Shown here: positions 1 through 11,330 of the stretch, piece after piece | Position numbering within the stretch: position 1 is the first letter of the stretch | Layout of the letters: each line of letters starts with the position of its first letter | Source: Streptomyces syringium | Lineage (GTDB): Bacteria; Actinomycetota; Actinomycetes; Streptomycetales; Streptomycetaceae | DNA: 64,000 nt | Assembly (NCBI RefSeq): GCF_017876625.1 | Contig: NZ_JAGIOH010000001.1 | Location: 3,472,001-3,536,000 of the forward strand | Direction of reading: 5' to 3' | Notes under the pieces: generated by a model | The model's database searches: none | Told to the model about the DNA's origin: nothing | The model's input: only the letters and a program-made list of their open reading frames with translations | Position numbers and translations under genes: made by a program

Positions 1-1844
<1,844 letters not shown>

Positions 1845-2005
1845 GAGGGGGTCCTTCCGAGGGCTCGGACTCACTACGCGCGTACCGGTCCCGCTCCGTG
1901 CATACGAGAGAAATCCCAGCTCAGTGGGTTTCCATCAGCAGTGCTCGACAGCGGGCATGCCCCTGGTGACGGGCAGGGAGCAGCTAACAGGCAGCGCAAA
2001 GGGTC

Positions 2006-2034
2006 AGTGTAGCCACTTGGCCCACTGATGTCCA
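2006..2034 (-). promoter_or_regulatory. Predicted rpoB promoter (housekeeping sigma type)
   Basis: Reading the minus strand, TGGACA (2034-2029) is followed after exactly 17 bases by TACACT (2011-2006). Both match the HrdB/sigma-70 consensus closely. Transcription would start near 1999 and leave an untranslated leader of about 155 bases before the TTG of rpoB. Nothing else is recognised in the 1845-2449 gap apart from the hairpin at 2361-2392. Confidence 0.6.
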
Positions 2035-2360
2035 GAGCGGAATTCCGGAGACCGGTGCGATACCAATCTCTCCCTCCGGGATCCTGTTGTTCCTCGCGTC
2101 TGGCACATCGCCTGACGCAAGGCTTCCCTCTTCGTCTTCGATCCATGCCTCGGCCTTTGGATCGATGTGACGCGCGTCCTGAGAATTGCGCGCGACGTGC
2201 CGTTCGTCAAGGCCCCTCGGCACCGGGCGGCCCCGTGGAAGCCCCTCAGCAGCCCCCGTGACCCCTCTGAGCGGCCACCTGTGGACCGCACGACGGGGAC
2301 AACGAAGATCACCATACTCGTCCCCGGCCACAGGGCAAGGCATCTGCCGGGGGAACGCCC

Positions 2361-2392
2361 AAGGGCGACCACCCGCATGGGTGATCGCCCTT
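2361..2392 (-). promoter_or_regulatory. rplL-rpoB intergenic hairpin (attenuator or processing site)
   Basis: Two 14-base arms (2361-2374 and 2379-2392) pair with one G-U wobble around a 4-base loop, 58 bases downstream of the rplL stop. There is no U-tract after it on the minus strand, so it looks more like a partial attenuator or RNase III site than a full terminator. Intergenic control between rplL and rpoB is well known in bacteria; the role here is inferred. Confidence 0.55.
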
Positions 2393-2449
2393 GAGTTCGC
2401 GCTACCGGAACGTGTCCGACGGCACAGGAGAGTCAGCAGACTCCGAAGG

Positions 2450-2836
2450 TCACTTGACCTCGACGGAGGCGCCGGCGCCCTTGAGGGCCTCGGCGGCCTT
2501 CTCCGCGGCGTCCTTGGCGACCTTCTCGAGGACCGGCTTCGGGGTGCCGTCGACGAGGTCCTTGGCCTCCTTCAGGCCCAGGGAGGTCAGCTCACGCACG
2601 ACCTTGATGACCTGGATCTTCTTGTCACCGGCGGCGGTGAGGATGACGTCGAACTCGTCCTGCTCCTCGACGGCCTCGGCGGCGCCACCAGCGGCACCAC
2701 CGGCGGCGGCAACGGCGACCGGGGCGGCGGCGGTGACGTCGAACTTCTCCTCGAACGCCTTCACGAACGCGGAGAGCTCGATGAGGGTCATGTCCTCGAA
2801 CTGCGCGAGCAGGTCGTCCTGGCTGAGCTTCGCCAT
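2450..2836 (-). CDS. rplL: 50S ribosomal protein L7/L12
   Basis: 128-residue stalk protein that recruits translation GTPases to the ribosome. It begins [16 protein letters not shown], with the N-terminal dimerisation region ([19 protein letters not shown]), an Ala/Gly hinge at about residues 38-55, and the C-terminal factor-binding domain ([20 protein letters not shown]). Length and layout are typical. The ATG at 2836 has GGAAGGA ten bases upstream; a longer in-frame reading exists but lacks support. It follows rplJ by 109 bases on the same transcript and precedes the rpoB hairpin and promoter, which would let L7/L12 (several copies per ribosome) be made in excess over RNA polymerase. Confidence 0.98.
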   Translation of the reverse strand: MAKLSQDDLLAQFEDMTLIELSAFVKAFEEKFDVTAAAPVAVAAAGGAAGGAAEAVEEQDEFDVILTAAGDKKIQVIKVVRELTSLGLKEAKDLVDGTPKPVLEKVAKDAAEKAAEALKGAGASVEVK

Positions 2837-2945
2837 GATTGGCGGTCCTTCCACTAATTCGGCTGGTGCCGGATGTACATTTCGGCGGGCGTACTACGGG
2901 CCCGCTGCGACCGTGACGGACGCGAGGTCACACGCTTGCGCGTGA

Positions 2946-3506
2946 TTACTCGGCAGCCTCGGCCTCGACGGGAGCCGGCGTACCGGCACCGCCCTGCTCG
3001 ACCTTCGCGCGAAGCGCCTCCGCAGTGCGGACGAACTTCGACGGCAGGGCCTGGAAGAGCGCGGCAGCCTGGGACTGCTTGCCCTTCATGGCACCCGCCA
3101 GCTTGGCGAGCAGAACCTCGCGGGACTCGAGGTCCGCAAGCTTCTTGATCTCATCGGCGGACAGCGCCTTACCGTCAAGGACACCGCCCTTGATGATCAG
3201 GTTCGGGTTCTCCTTGGCGAAGTCACGAAGACCCTTCGCCGACTCCACCGGGTCACCGGTGATGAAGGCAACCGCCGTCGGACCAGTGAAGTGGTCGTCG
3301 AGCGTGGTGATCCCGGCCTCGTTGGCCGCAATCTTGGTCAGCGTGTTCTTCACCACGGCGTACTGGGCGTTCTCACCGAGCGAACGGCGCAGCTCCTTGA
3401 GCTGTGCCACGGTGAGACCGCGGTACTCGGTCAGCACGGCGGCGTTCGAGCTGCGGAACTGGTCCGTCAGCTCGGCAACCGCGGCAGACTTGTCGGGCCT
3501 CGCCAT
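2946..3506 (-). CDS. rplJ: 50S ribosomal protein L10
   Basis: 186-residue base of the L7/L12 stalk; in bacteria L10 (with L7/L12) also represses its own operon by binding the mRNA leader. The protein starts [17 protein letters not shown], contains the conserved [17 protein letters not shown] segment and the [13 protein letters not shown] segment, and ends in an Ala/Glu-rich tail slightly longer than in E. coli. ATG at 3506 is preceded by GGAAGGAGG about 9 bases upstream. The gene heads the rplJ-rplL-rpoB unit, behind a leader of about 230 bases with a hairpin terminator (3565-3598). Confidence 0.97.
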   Translation of the reverse strand: MARPDKSAAVAELTDQFRSSNAAVLTEYRGLTVAQLKELRRSLGENAQYAVVKNTLTKIAANEAGITTLDDHFTGPTAVAFITGDPVESAKGLRDFAKENPNLIIKGGVLDGKALSADEIKKLADLESREVLLAKLAGAMKGKQSQAAALFQALPSKFVRTAEALRAKVEQGGAGTPAPVEAEAAE

Positions 3507-3737
3507 GAGCCTCGGCCTCCTTCCGGGTGATTCGGACCGCATAGACACGCGAAGGGACCTGGGCAAAACGAAACGCCCCGGCGCAGGCGCTCGGGGCGTG
3601 TACTCGACCGTCCGGACCAGAAGTCCTCACGGGAGTTCATCCTCAAATCACCTGCGCAGGTCGCCCGCAGCTAGCGGATCCTTCGGCCACCACACCTTCT
3701 TGCGAAGGCACAGCAACGACCAGCGGTCTTTGGCTTC
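3507..3737 (-). promoter_or_regulatory. L10 operon mRNA leader (L10-binding type)
   Basis: This is the transcribed, untranslated stretch between the predicted promoter (3744-3773) and rplJ. It ends in a classic terminator hairpin and a Shine-Dalgarno next to the ATG. Position in front of rplJ-rplL and the embedded terminator match the known L10 autoregulatory leaders; whether it folds exactly like the described family would need a covariance-model search. Confidence 0.6.
3565..3598 (-). terminator. Terminator/attenuator inside the L10 leader
   Basis: On the minus strand, CGCCCCG (3598-3592) pairs with CGGGGCG (3580-3574), with an inner GCG/CGC pair, and is followed at once by TTTCGTTTT (3573-3565). 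It lies 60 bases before the rplJ start, so it would stop transcripts before the operon unless read through: an attenuator rather than an operon-end terminator. Confidence 0.75.
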
Positions 3738-3743
3738 TGGCTC

Positions 3744-3773
3744 AAGGTACGTGAAGGGGGCGCCCGGAAGCAA
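3744..3773 (-). promoter_or_regulatory. Predicted promoter of the rplJ-rplL operon
   Basis: Minus-strand TTGCTT (3773-3768), an 18-base spacer, then TACCTT (3749-3744). It lies downstream of the rplA terminator, so it explains how rplJ-rplL is transcribed apart from rplK-rplA. Predicted start near 3737. Confidence 0.5.
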
Positions 3774-3910
3774 ATCGCCTCCCGCGGGGTGGTTTGAGCG
3801 CTGCTCAGCGGGGGTGTGGCGGCCTCTCGTGAGAGGCGCTCCCTTTCGGGTGGCCCGCCGCCGCGAGACGCTCAGAAGGCCCGCCAGGCGCCTGTGCGGG
3901 CGCGCATACG

Positions 3911-3951
3911 AAAAGACCGGGCCCCGCACCCTCGAAGGGTGCGGGGCCCGG
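3911..3951 (-). terminator. Strong terminator after rplA
   Basis: A perfect 16-base-pair stem (3917-3932 with 3936-3951) with a 3-base loop, followed on the minus strand by TCTTTT. It lies 39 bases past the rplA stop and separates the L11-L1 operon from the L10 operon. Confidence 0.9.
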
Positions 3952-3989
3952 CCCGGTAACGATCGCCGCTCGCTACGAGAACGCGTCTA

Positions 3990-4706
3990 TCAGACGGTCT
4001 CGTCCTCCGCGAGGAGGTTGCGGGTGCGGTTGGAGTCCAGCGGGATGCCGGGGCCCATCGTCGTGGTGAGGGTCGCCTTCTTGATGTAGCGGCCCTTGGC
4101 GGCGGACGGCTTCAGACGAAGGATCTCGTCCAGCGCCGCGGCGTAGTTCTCGACCAGCTTCGTCTCGTCGAAGGAGACCTTGCCGATGATGAAGTGCAGG
4201 TTCGAGTGCTTGTCGACGCGGAACTCGATCTTGCCGCCCTTGATGTCCGTGACAGCCTTCGCCACGTCCGGGGTGACCGTGCCGGTCTTCGGGTTCGGCA
4301 TCAGACCACGCGGACCGAGCACGCGGCCGAGGCGGCCGACCTTGCCCATGAGGTCCGGGGTGGCGACGACGGCGTCGAAGTCCAGACGGCCCTTCGCAAC
4401 CTCGTCGATCAGTTCGTCGGAGCCGACGATGTCGGCGCCGGCGGCTTCCGCGGCCGCAGCACGGTCACCGGTCGCGAAGACCAGGACCCGGGCGGTCTTA
4501 CCGGTGCCGTGCGGAAGGTTCACGGTGCCACGGACCATCTGGTCGGCCTTGCGCGGGTCAACGCCCAGACGCATGGCGACCTCGACGGTGCCGTCGAACT
4601 TGGTGGCGGAGGTGTCCTTCGCGAGACGGACGGCCTCGAGGGGGGCGTACAGGCGCTCCGCCTCGACCTTGGCGTCCGCAGCGCGGAGAGTCTTGCTGCG
4701 CTTCAC
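3990..4706 (-). CDS. rplA: 50S ribosomal protein L1
   Basis: 238-residue L1 stalk protein; binds 23S rRNA and in many bacteria represses the L11-L1 operon. Start is GTG at 4706 ([15 protein letters not shown]) with GAGGAG upstream. The L1 signature appears as [15 protein letters not shown] at about residues 131-145, and the second domain follows the pattern of the family. It is the second gene of the rplK-rplA pair, 171 bases after rplK, and is followed by a perfect-stem terminator. The gap of 171 bases to rplK contains no gene and no clear promoter that I can see. Confidence 0.98.
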   Translation of the reverse strand: MKRSKTLRAADAKVEAERLYAPLEAVRLAKDTSATKFDGTVEVAMRLGVDPRKADQMVRGTVNLPHGTGKTARVLVFATGDRAAAAEAAGADIVGSDELIDEVAKGRLDFDAVVATPDLMGKVGRLGRVLGPRGLMPNPKTGTVTPDVAKAVTDIKGGKIEFRVDKHSNLHFIIGKVSFDETKLVENYAAALDEILRLKPSAAKGRYIKKATLTTTMGPGIPLDSNRTRNLLAEDETV

Positions 4707-4877
4707 TGCTTCTCCTCAGTGGTTATGGAGTCGTGGTGCGGACCAGCGCTGGTCCTTCCACGGGTACTGCGGGGGGTGGAGGCTGATCAGCCCGCGCGTT
4801 TTCGCTCGGGCTTCCTCACTCGCTCGCTACGCGGTCGACCTCGCTGCGCTCGGCCGGCCACTGCGCGAACTCGTTCG

Positions 4878-5312
4878 TCAGCCCTCGACCGTGATGCCCA
4901 TGGAACGGGCGGTGCCGGCGATGATCTTCTCGGCGGCGTCCAGGTCGTTGGCGTTCAGGTCGGGCATCTTCGTGGTGGCGATGTCACGAACCTGGTCGCG
5001 GGTGATCTTGGCGACCTTCTTGACGTGCGGCTCGCCGGAGCCCTTCTCCACGCCCGCGGCCTTGAGGATCAGCTTCGCGGCCGGCGGGGTCTTCGTCACG
5101 AAGGTGAAGGAGCGGTCTTCGTAGACCGTGATCTCCACCGGCACGACCATGCCACGCTGCGACTCGGTCGCGGCGTTGTAGGCCTTGCAGAACTCCATGA
5201 TGTTGACGCCGTGCTGGCCGAGCGCGGGGCCGACCGGCGGGGCCGGGTTCGCGGCACCGGCGCTGATCTGGAGCTTGATAAGCCCCGTGATCTTCTTCTT
5301 CTTGGGAGGCAT
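4878..5312 (-). CDS. rplK: 50S ribosomal protein L11
   Basis: 144-residue protein of the GTPase-associated centre, target site of thiopeptides such as thiostrepton together with 23S rRNA. It starts [15 protein letters not shown]; the N-terminal domain has the proline-rich [17 protein letters not shown] motif, and the C-terminal RNA-binding domain follows with [17 protein letters not shown] at 5312. It lies between nusG, after a terminator-like hairpin (5402-5449), and rplA. A short stem (5345-5352 with 5360-5367) lies in its leader, 33 bases before the start. Confidence 0.98.
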
Positions 5313-5344
5313 TGCTCTCTCCGGGTCCTAGTGAGAGTTTTTTT

Positions 5345-5367
5345 GCCTGCGCACAGAGCGCGCAGGC
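5345..5367 (-). promoter_or_regulatory. Stem-loop in the rplK leader
   Basis: An 8-base-pair perfect stem (GCCTGCGC with GCGCAGGC) with a 7-base loop, followed on the minus strand by seven A residues. The A-run is on the wrong side for a terminator of rplK-directed transcription, so it is more likely a leader structure. L1 binding sites in L11 operon leaders are known; this one is not shown to match. Confidence 0.35.
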
Positions 5368-5401
5368 ATACCGCACCACGATAACGGGTAACATGGCTCG
5401 G

Positions 5402-5449
5402 CCAAAAACCGAGCAGGTCAGACCAGCTGCAAGCAGCCAATCTGACCTG
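5402..5449 (-). terminator. Terminator after nusG
   Basis: Minus-strand CAGGTCAGA (5449-5441) pairs with TCTGACCTG (5422-5414), with an inner GCTGC/GCAGC stem, and is followed by CTCGGTTTTTGG. It sits 27 bases past the nusG stop and should end or attenuate secE-nusG transcripts before rplK. Confidence 0.75.
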
Positions 5450-5475
5450 TTCGGAGGCTTGTGTCCCGGAAGAAA

Positions 5476-6396
5476 CTAGTTCTTCTGGATCTGGTCGAAG
5501 CTGAGCTCGACCGGGGTCTCGCGACCGAAGATCTCGACGAGGCCCTTGACCTTCTTCGAGTCGGCGTTGATCTCGTTGATCGTCGCCTGCAGCGTCGCGA
5601 ACGGGCCGTCGGTGACGGTGACCGAGTCGCCCACCTCGAAGTCCAGCACCTGGACCTCGACCTTGCGGGACGGAGCGGGCTTGCCCTCGGCCTCGGCGGC
5701 CTCGCGGGCGGCCTTCTCCTCGGCCTCCGGGGCGAGCATCTTGACGATCTCGTCCAGGGTCAGCGGGTACGGGTCGTAGGCGTTGCCCACGAAGCCGGTG
5801 ACGCCGGGGGTGTTGCGGACGACGCCCCAGGACTCGTTCGTCAGGTCCATGCGCACCAGCACGTAGCCGGGGAGCTTGTTCTGGCGGACGGTGCGGCGGT
5901 CGCCGTTCTTGATCTGGACGACCTCTTCCTGCGGCACCTCGGCCTGGAAGATGTAGTCCTCGACGTTGAGCGAGACGGCGCGCTGCTCGAGGTTGGTCTT
6001 CACGCGGTTCTCGTAACCCGCGTAGGTGTGGATGACGTACCACTCGCCGGGCAGACCGCGCAGCTCGTCGCGGAGGGCGGCGACCGGGTCGACGGGGGCC
6101 TGCTCCTCGGCGGGCTCCTCGGTCTCTTCCCCGGCCTCGGCCGGGGCGGCTTCGGCGACGTCCTCGGCGGACTCGTCGGAGAGCTCGGCGTCCTCGTCCT
6201 CGACGTGGATGGCGTCCTGCTCGGCCGGCTCGCCGGCGGCGTCGTCCTCGGCGTCGAGCTCGTCGACGCCGTCGGCGTTCTCGACGATCTGAAGCTCGGT
6301 GTCGTCGCCGACCTCGTCCGAGGCAGCCGGCGCGTCCACGTCGGCCGTTGCCGCCTCGACGGGCTCGACGGCGTCGTTCAGGTTCGGGTCAGACAC
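5476..6396 (-). CDS. nusG: Transcription termination/antitermination factor NusG
   Basis: Binds RNA polymerase and modulates pausing, Rho termination and transcription-translation coupling. I chose GTG at 6396 ([12 protein letters not shown]) with AGGA upstream, giving 306 residues; an upstream in-frame TTG at 6420 has poorer support. Residues 1-115 are an acidic, Ala/Glu/Asp-rich extension of the type seen in actinobacteria. The NGN domain starts near residue 117 ([19 protein letters not shown]) and contains [11 protein letters not shown]; a charged linker ([14 protein letters not shown]) leads to the C-terminal KOW domain ([13 protein letters not shown]) at about residues 252-306. It is co-transcribed with secE, 80 bases upstream. 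Confidence 0.97.
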   Translation of the reverse strand: MSDPNLNDAVEPVEAATADVDAPAASDEVGDDTELQIVENADGVDELDAEDDAAGEPAEQDAIHVEDEDAELSDESAEDVAEAAPAEAGEETEEPAEEQAPVDPVAALRDELRGLPGEWYVIHTYAGYENRVKTNLEQRAVSLNVEDYIFQAEVPQEEVVQIKNGDRRTVRQNKLPGYVLVRMDLTNESWGVVRNTPGVTGFVGNAYDPYPLTLDEIVKMLAPEAEEKAAREAAEAEGKPAPSRKVEVQVLDFEVGDSVTVTDGPFATLQATINEINADSKKVKGLVEIFGRETPVELSFDQIQKN

Positions 6397-6438
6397 GTGG
6401 CTGCTTCTTCCTGGCTTCAAGGGGTGGAACGTGCGAAG

Positions 6439-6465
6439 GGGCGGCTCTCCTGAGAGCAGCCGCCC
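6439..6465 (-). promoter_or_regulatory. secE-nusG intercistronic hairpin
   Basis: GGGCGGCT (6439-6446) pairs with AGCCGCCC (6458-6465), with a further CTC/GAG pair inside. It lies in the 80-base gap between secE and nusG and has no U-tract, so it may tune mRNA stability or relative expression rather than end transcription. Confidence 0.4.
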
Positions 6466-6476
6466 TACGCGCGGGT

Positions 6477-6767
6477 TCAGCCGAAGACGTACTTGACGGC
6501 GTTCTCGAACCCATAGTCAATCACGGTCACCAGACCAATGACGATGAGGACAAAGACGATCACCACGGTGGTGTACGTCGAGAGCTGGCTCCTGGTGGGC
6601 CAGACGACCTTGCGGAGTTCCGCTACTACCTGGCGGTAAAAGAGTGCGAGGCGCCCGATGGGGCCCTTCTTCCCGCGCTTCCCGCCGCGGCGGCCCTTCT
6701 TGGCGGCCACCTCGTCCTCGGGACGACCGCTCTCAGGCGTCGCGGTGGAGCCAAGGGCTTCCGTCAC
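6477..6767 (-). CDS. secE: Preprotein translocase subunit SecE
   Basis: Small membrane subunit that clamps SecY in the Sec channel. GTG at 6767 ([14 protein letters not shown]) has GAGGA upstream; in-frame codons further upstream run into the tRNA-Trp and are not used. The 96-residue product has a basic cytosolic segment ([17 protein letters not shown]), the SecE signature ([17 protein letters not shown]) around residues 47-63, and one C-terminal transmembrane helix ([16 protein letters not shown]). This single-helix form is usual for Gram-positive bacteria. The tRNA-Trp/secE/nusG order is conserved among actinobacteria. Confidence 0.97.
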   Translation of the reverse strand: MTEALGSTATPESGRPEDEVAAKKGRRGGKRGKKGPIGRLALFYRQVVAELRKVVWPTRSQLSTYTTVVIVFVLIVIGLVTVIDYGFENAVKYVFG

Positions 6768-6875
6768 TACGTCCTCACCTGAATCCGGGTCGTGGCCGTG
6801 CCGCGCCCGGTTGAGCCGCACGGCGGTGCATTTCAGTACGTACGCATGCACGCACCCTGGTGACGATGCGTGTAG

Positions 6876-6948
6876 CAGGGCCGAAGGGACTTGAACCCCC
6901 AACCGCTGGTTTTGGAGACCAGTGCTCTACCAATTGAGCTACGACCCT
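6876..6948 (-). tRNA. tRNA-Trp (CCA)
   Basis: Cloverleaf on the minus strand: 7-base acceptor stem (AGGGTCG with CGGCCCT, one G-U), anticodon stem CTGGT/ACCAG around loop CTCCAAA (anticodon CCA), T-arm with GTTCAAG, and discriminator G, as in bacterial tRNA-Trp. CCA is not encoded. It lies upstream of secE, as in many actinobacteria. Confidence 0.97.
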
Positions 6949-7187
6949 TTGTGGTTCCCCCAACGTACCGCATCCACTCGGGTGCACGGTGTGTGCGGAG
7001 TGGAGTCGCCTGTGAGGGGCCAACGACGCATGAGTGTACGTGCTCCGGAGCCCAGCGTCGAACAGCCGGGGTGCGAGGCGCCTGGATGGAGCCGTGAGAG
7101 GGACGCGGGAGAGGGGTCCCGTACGTCGCCGCGGCCGTCCGTGAAACCCGTGTGCCCGGTTCGTTCCGGGTCTGGGACGATGCCCTC

Positions 7188-8426
7188 ATGACCGCTGCCA
7201 CTCCTCCCGCACAGTCCCCCACCGACCGTCGGGTGTCGGCCCGCATCGGGTCGATCTCCGAGTCCGCGACCCTCGCCGTGGACGCCAAGGCGAAGGCCCT
7301 CAAGGCCGCCGGGCGTCCGGTGATCGGCTTCGGCGCGGGCGAGCCCGACTTCCCCACGCCCGACTACATCGTCGAGGCCGCGGTGGAGGCCTGCCGCAAC
7401 CCGAAGTTCCACCGCTACACCCCGGCCGGCGGGCTCCCCGAGCTCAAGGCCGCGATCGTCGCGAAGACGCTGCGCGACTCGGGCTACGAGATCGACGCCT
7501 CCCAGGTGCTCGTCACCAACGGCGGCAAGCAGGCCATCTACGAGGCCTTCGCCGCGATCCTCGACCCGGGCGACGAGGTCATCGTCCCGGCCCCGTACTG
7601 GACCACCTACCCCGAGTCGATCCGCCTCGCGGGCGGTGTCCCGGTGGACGTCGTCGCGGACGAGACGACCGGCTACCGCGTCTCGGTCGAGCAGCTCGAG
7701 GCGGCCCGTACGCCGAACACGAAGGTGCTGCTCTTCGTCTCCCCGTCGAACCCGACCGGCGCGGTGTACACCCGGGCGCAGGTCGAGGAGATCGGCCGCT
7801 GGGCCGCCGAGCACGGCCTGTGGGTGCTGACCGACGAGATCTACGAGCACCTGGTCTACGGCGACGCCGAGTTCTGCTCGCTGCCCGTCGTGGTGCCGGA
7901 GCTGCGCGACAAGTGCGTCGTGGTCAACGGTGTCGCGAAGACCTACGCGATGACCGGCTGGCGCGTGGGGTGGATCGTCGGCCCGAAGGACGTCGTGAAG
8001 GCCGCCACGAACCTCCAGTCGCACGCCACGTCCAACGTCTCCAACGTGGCGCAGATGGCGGCCCTGGCCGCCGTCTCGGGCGATCTGACGGCCGTCGAGG
8101 AGATGAAGGTCTCCTTCGACCGCCGCCGCCGCACGATCGTCCGGATGCTCAACGAGATCGACGGCGTGCTGTGCCCCGAGCCGGAGGGCGCGTTCTACGC
8201 CTACCCGTCCGTGAAGGACCTGCTCGGCAAGGAGATCCGCGGCAAGCGCCCCGCCACGTCCGTGGAGCTGGCCGCGCTGATCCTCGACGAGGCCGAGGTC
8301 GCGGTCGTCCCCGGTGAGGCCTTCGGGACGCCGGGCTACCTGCGCCTGTCCTACGCCCTGGGCGACGAGGACCTGATCGAGGGCGTCTCGCGGATCCAGA
8401 AGCTGCTCGCCGAGGCCAAGGCGTAA
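7188..8426 (+). CDS. aspC: Aspartate aminotransferase (PLP-dependent, class I)
   Basis: Cytosolic transaminase interconverting aspartate/2-oxoglutarate and oxaloacetate/glutamate. ATG at 7188 ([21 protein letters not shown]) gives 412 residues, the usual subgroup Ib length. Visible motifs: [10 protein letters not shown] (about 49-58), [10 protein letters not shown] (111-120), substrate/PLP contacts [10 protein letters not shown] (185-194) and [10 protein letters not shown], and the Schiff-base lysine in [11 protein letters not shown] (Lys about 251). It is divergent from tRNA-Trp/secE and followed by a good terminator. Substrate preference within the class (aspartate versus aromatic acids) cannot be settled by eye, but the chromosomal position matches the streptomycete aspartate aminotransferase. 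Confidence 0.92.
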   Translation: MTAATPPAQSPTDRRVSARIGSISESATLAVDAKAKALKAAGRPVIGFGAGEPDFPTPDYIVEAAVEACRNPKFHRYTPAGGLPELKAAIVAKTLRDSGYEIDASQVLVTNGGKQAIYEAFAAILDPGDEVIVPAPYWTTYPESIRLAGGVPVDVVADETTGYRVSVEQLEAARTPNTKVLLFVSPSNPTGAVYTRAQVEEIGRWAAEHGLWVLTDEIYEHLVYGDAEFCSLPVVVPELRDKCVVVNGVAKTYAMTGWRVGWIVGPKDVVKAATNLQSHATSNVSNVAQMAALAAVSGDLTAVEEMKVSFDRRRRTIVRMLNEIDGVLCPEPEGAFYAYPSVKDLLGKEIRGKRPATSVELAALILDEAEVAVVPGEAFGTPGYLRLSYALGDEDLIEGVSRIQKLLAEAKA

Positions 8427-8447
8427 CGCCTGACGGCTGTGCGCGGA

Positions 8448-8495
8448 CAGAACGCGGGTCTCCGGCTGTGGCCGGGGGCCCGCGTTCTGCTTTCG
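8448..8495 (+). terminator. Terminator after aspC
   Basis: Perfect 11-base-pair outer stem, CAGAACGCGGG (8448-8458) with CCCGCGTTCTG (8479-8489), with an inner CCGG/CCGG pair, followed by CTTTCGGCTTT. Confidence 0.8.
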
Positions 8496-8569
8496 GCTTT
8501 GCATTCGCCTCAGCCCTCGTTCAGGTAATTCCCCTACCGCTTGTCACACGTATACGGCAAGATCCTGGG

Positions 8570-9643
8570 ATGCGGCAGTCTTCCGGGGAGCAGCCCCCGT
8601 ACCCCAGCGAATCCTTCCGTGACGTCCGTTTGCTGCCGAAGGCCCATCTGCATCTGCACTTCACGGGCTCGATGCGCCCCTCGACCTTGATCGAGCTGGC
8701 GGACAAGTACGGCGTGCACCTGCCCGAGGCCCTGAGCGGCGGCGAGCCGCCCCGGCTGCGCGCCACGGACGAGCGCGGCTGGTTCCGCTTCCAGCGGCTG
8801 TACGACATCGCCCGGTCCTGTCTGCGCTCCCCCGACGACATCCGGCGCCTGGTGCGCGAGGCCGCCGAGGAGGACGTCCGCGACGGCTCGCGCTGGCTGG
8901 AGATCCAGGTCGACCCCACCTCGTACGCACCGCGGCTGGGCGGGCTGATCCCCGCGCTGGAGATCATCCTGGACGCGGTGGACAGCGCTTCGCGGGAGAC
9001 CGGGCTGGGCATGCGGGTGCTCGTCGCCGCGAACCGCATGAAGCACCCGCTGGACGCCCGCACCCTCGCCCGCCTCGCGGTGCGCTACGCCGACCGCGGC
9101 GTGGTCGGCTTCGGTCTCTCCAACGACGAGCGGCGCGGCCTCGCCCGCGACTTCGACCGCGCCTTCGAGATCGCCCGCGAGGGCGGTCTGCTGGCCGCCC
9201 CGCACGGCGGCGAGCTGTCGGGGCCCAGCAGCGTGCGCGACTGCCTGGACGATCTGCACGCGGGCCGCGTGGGCCACGGCGTCCGCGCCGCCGAGGACCC
9301 GCGCCTGCTGCGCAAGCTCGCCGAGCGCGGCGTGACGTGCGAGGTCTGCCCCTCGTCGAACGTGGCCCTGGGCGTCTACGAGAAGCCCGCGGACGTGCCG
9401 CTGCGGACCCTGTACGAGGCGGGCGTGCCGATAGCGCTGGGCGCGGACGACCCACTGCTCTTCGGCTCCCGCCTGGCCGCCCAGTACGAGCTGGCCCGCG
9501 AGCACCACGGCTTCACGGACGCGGAGCTGGCGGAGCTGGCGAGGCAGTCGGTACGGGGGTCGGCTGCGCCGACGGGTGTGCGGGAGAAGCTGCTCGCGGA
9601 GATCGATCAGTGGCTGGATGGGTCCAGCCCGTCCGGCGTTTGA
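8570..9643 (+). CDS. add: Adenosine deaminase
   Basis: Zinc enzyme converting adenosine to inosine in purine salvage. ATG at 8570 (MRQSSGEQPPYPSE) gives 357 residues; an upstream in-frame GTG lies inside the aspC terminator and is rejected. Motifs: KAHLHLHFTGS (metal His pair, about residues 26-28), PHGGELSG (catalytic His/Glu region), VGHGVRAAEDP (active-site His), CEVCPSSNVALG, and LGADDPLLF (metal Asp). All expected ligands are present, so it should be active. The last codons (GSSPSGV) and stop lie within a half copy of a dispersed repeat sequence (9625-9646). Convergent with murB. Confidence 0.92.
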   Translation: MRQSSGEQPPYPSESFRDVRLLPKAHLHLHFTGSMRPSTLIELADKYGVHLPEALSGGEPPRLRATDERGWFRFQRLYDIARSCLRSPDDIRRLVREAAEEDVRDGSRWLEIQVDPTSYAPRLGGLIPALEIILDAVDSASRETGLGMRVLVAANRMKHPLDARTLARLAVRYADRGVVGFGLSNDERRGLARDFDRAFEIAREGGLLAAPHGGELSGPSSVRDCLDDLHAGRVGHGVRAAEDPRLLRKLAERGVTCEVCPSSNVALGVYEKPADVPLRTLYEAGVPIALGADDPLLFGSRLAAQYELAREHHGFTDAELAELARQSVRGSAAPTGVREKLLAEIDQWLDGSSPSGV

Positions 9644-9646
9644 GGA
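9625..9646. repeat. Half-site of a dispersed palindromic repeat at the end of add
   Basis: AGCCCGTCCGGCGTTTGAGG matches one arm of the palindromes at 40659-40732, 48616-48665 and 51367-51435. Here only a single arm is present and it supplies the last codons and stop of adenosine deaminase. Confidence 0.6.
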
Positions 9647-9647
9647 G

Positions 9648-9675
9648 CCGGGGGCCCGGGGGGCGGAGCCCCCGG
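9648..9675. terminator. Bidirectional terminator between add and murB
   Basis: CCGGGGGC (9648-9655) pairs with GCCCCCGG (9668-9675) between two convergent genes. There is no long U-tract on either side, as is common for GC-rich streptomycete terminators. Confidence 0.5.
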
Positions 9676-9707
9676 TTACGGGAAGGGGCGGGTAGGGGAA
9701 AGCGTCC

Positions 9708-10763
<1,056 letters not shown>

Positions 10764-10855
10764 GAGCACAAGAGTACGGGGGCGCTGCGCCGGGCCCTGC
10801 GGGTCCCTGGACGCCGGGCCCCCTGCGAACCCGTCACCGTCCGTAGCGGGCATGC

Positions 10856-10889
10856 GTAAGGGGCACCCGCAATCGCGGGTGCCCCTTAC
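10856..10889. terminator. Terminator after the MaoC-type dehydratase pair
   Basis: Perfect 15-base-pair stem (10856-10870 with 10875-10889) and 4-base loop, ten bases past the stop at 10899. Serves the minus-strand dehydratase genes. Confidence 0.8.
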
Positions 10890-10898
10890 GTCTCGTGT

Positions 10899-11330
10899 TC
10901 AGGCGAGGCGGACCGTGGCGCGGGACATGCCCAGCACCTTCTGGCCGTCGCTCTTGGCCACGAGATCGACGCGGACCGTGCGGGCCTCGTCGTCCTTGGC
11001 CGCGACCTTGGCGCTGACCTCGATGACCGCGCCCTGGTCGTCGTTCGGCACGACGACCGGTTTGGTGAAGCGCACGCCGTACTCGACCACGGAGGCCGGG
11101 TCGCCGGCCCAGTCGGTCACCACACGGATCGCCTCGGCCATGGTGAACATGCCGTGCGCGATGACGTCCGGCAGCCCGACCTCCTTGGCGAACTTCTCGT
11201 TCCAGTGGATCGGGTTGAAGTCGCCGGAGGCGCCCGCGTACTGCACGAGCGTGGCGCGCGTCACCGGGAAGGACTGGGCGGGCAGCTCGGTGCCGACCGC
11301 TACCTCGTCGTACGAAATCCGGGCGGTCAT
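10899..11330 (-). CDS. MaoC-family hot-dog dehydratase, HadB-like
   Basis: 143-residue single hot-dog protein with the hydratase-2 motif GDFNPIHWN ... GLPDVIAHGMFTM, which holds the catalytic Asp and His of (R)-specific hydratases/dehydratases. ATG at 11330 with GAGGAGG upstream; its A is the last base of the preceding stop (TGATG), so translation is coupled to the upstream gene. In mycobacteria the syntenic genes next to rpmG and secE encode HadA-HadB, the (3R)-hydroxyacyl-ACP dehydratase of the mycolic acid FAS-II system. Streptomycetes do not make mycolic acids, so the substrate here is unknown; a role on acyl-ACP or acyl-CoA is inferred from family and motif. Confidence 0.85.
   Translation of the reverse strand: MTARISYDEVAVGTELPAQSFPVTRATLVQYAGASGDFNPIHWNEKFAKEVGLPDVIAHGMFTMAEAIRVVTDWAGDPASVVEYGVRFTKPVVVPNDDQGAVIEVSAKVAAKDDEARTVRVDLVAKSDGQKVLGMSRATVRLA

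Noticed and set aside
3648..3929. Minus-strand gene of 93 codons between rplA and rplJ
   Set aside because: It begins inside the rplA terminator and covers the L10 promoter and leader; not coding-like.
5345..5367. Terminator in front of rplK
   Set aside because: The homopolymer tract is A on the transcribed minus strand, i.e. on the wrong side; no U-run follows the stem.
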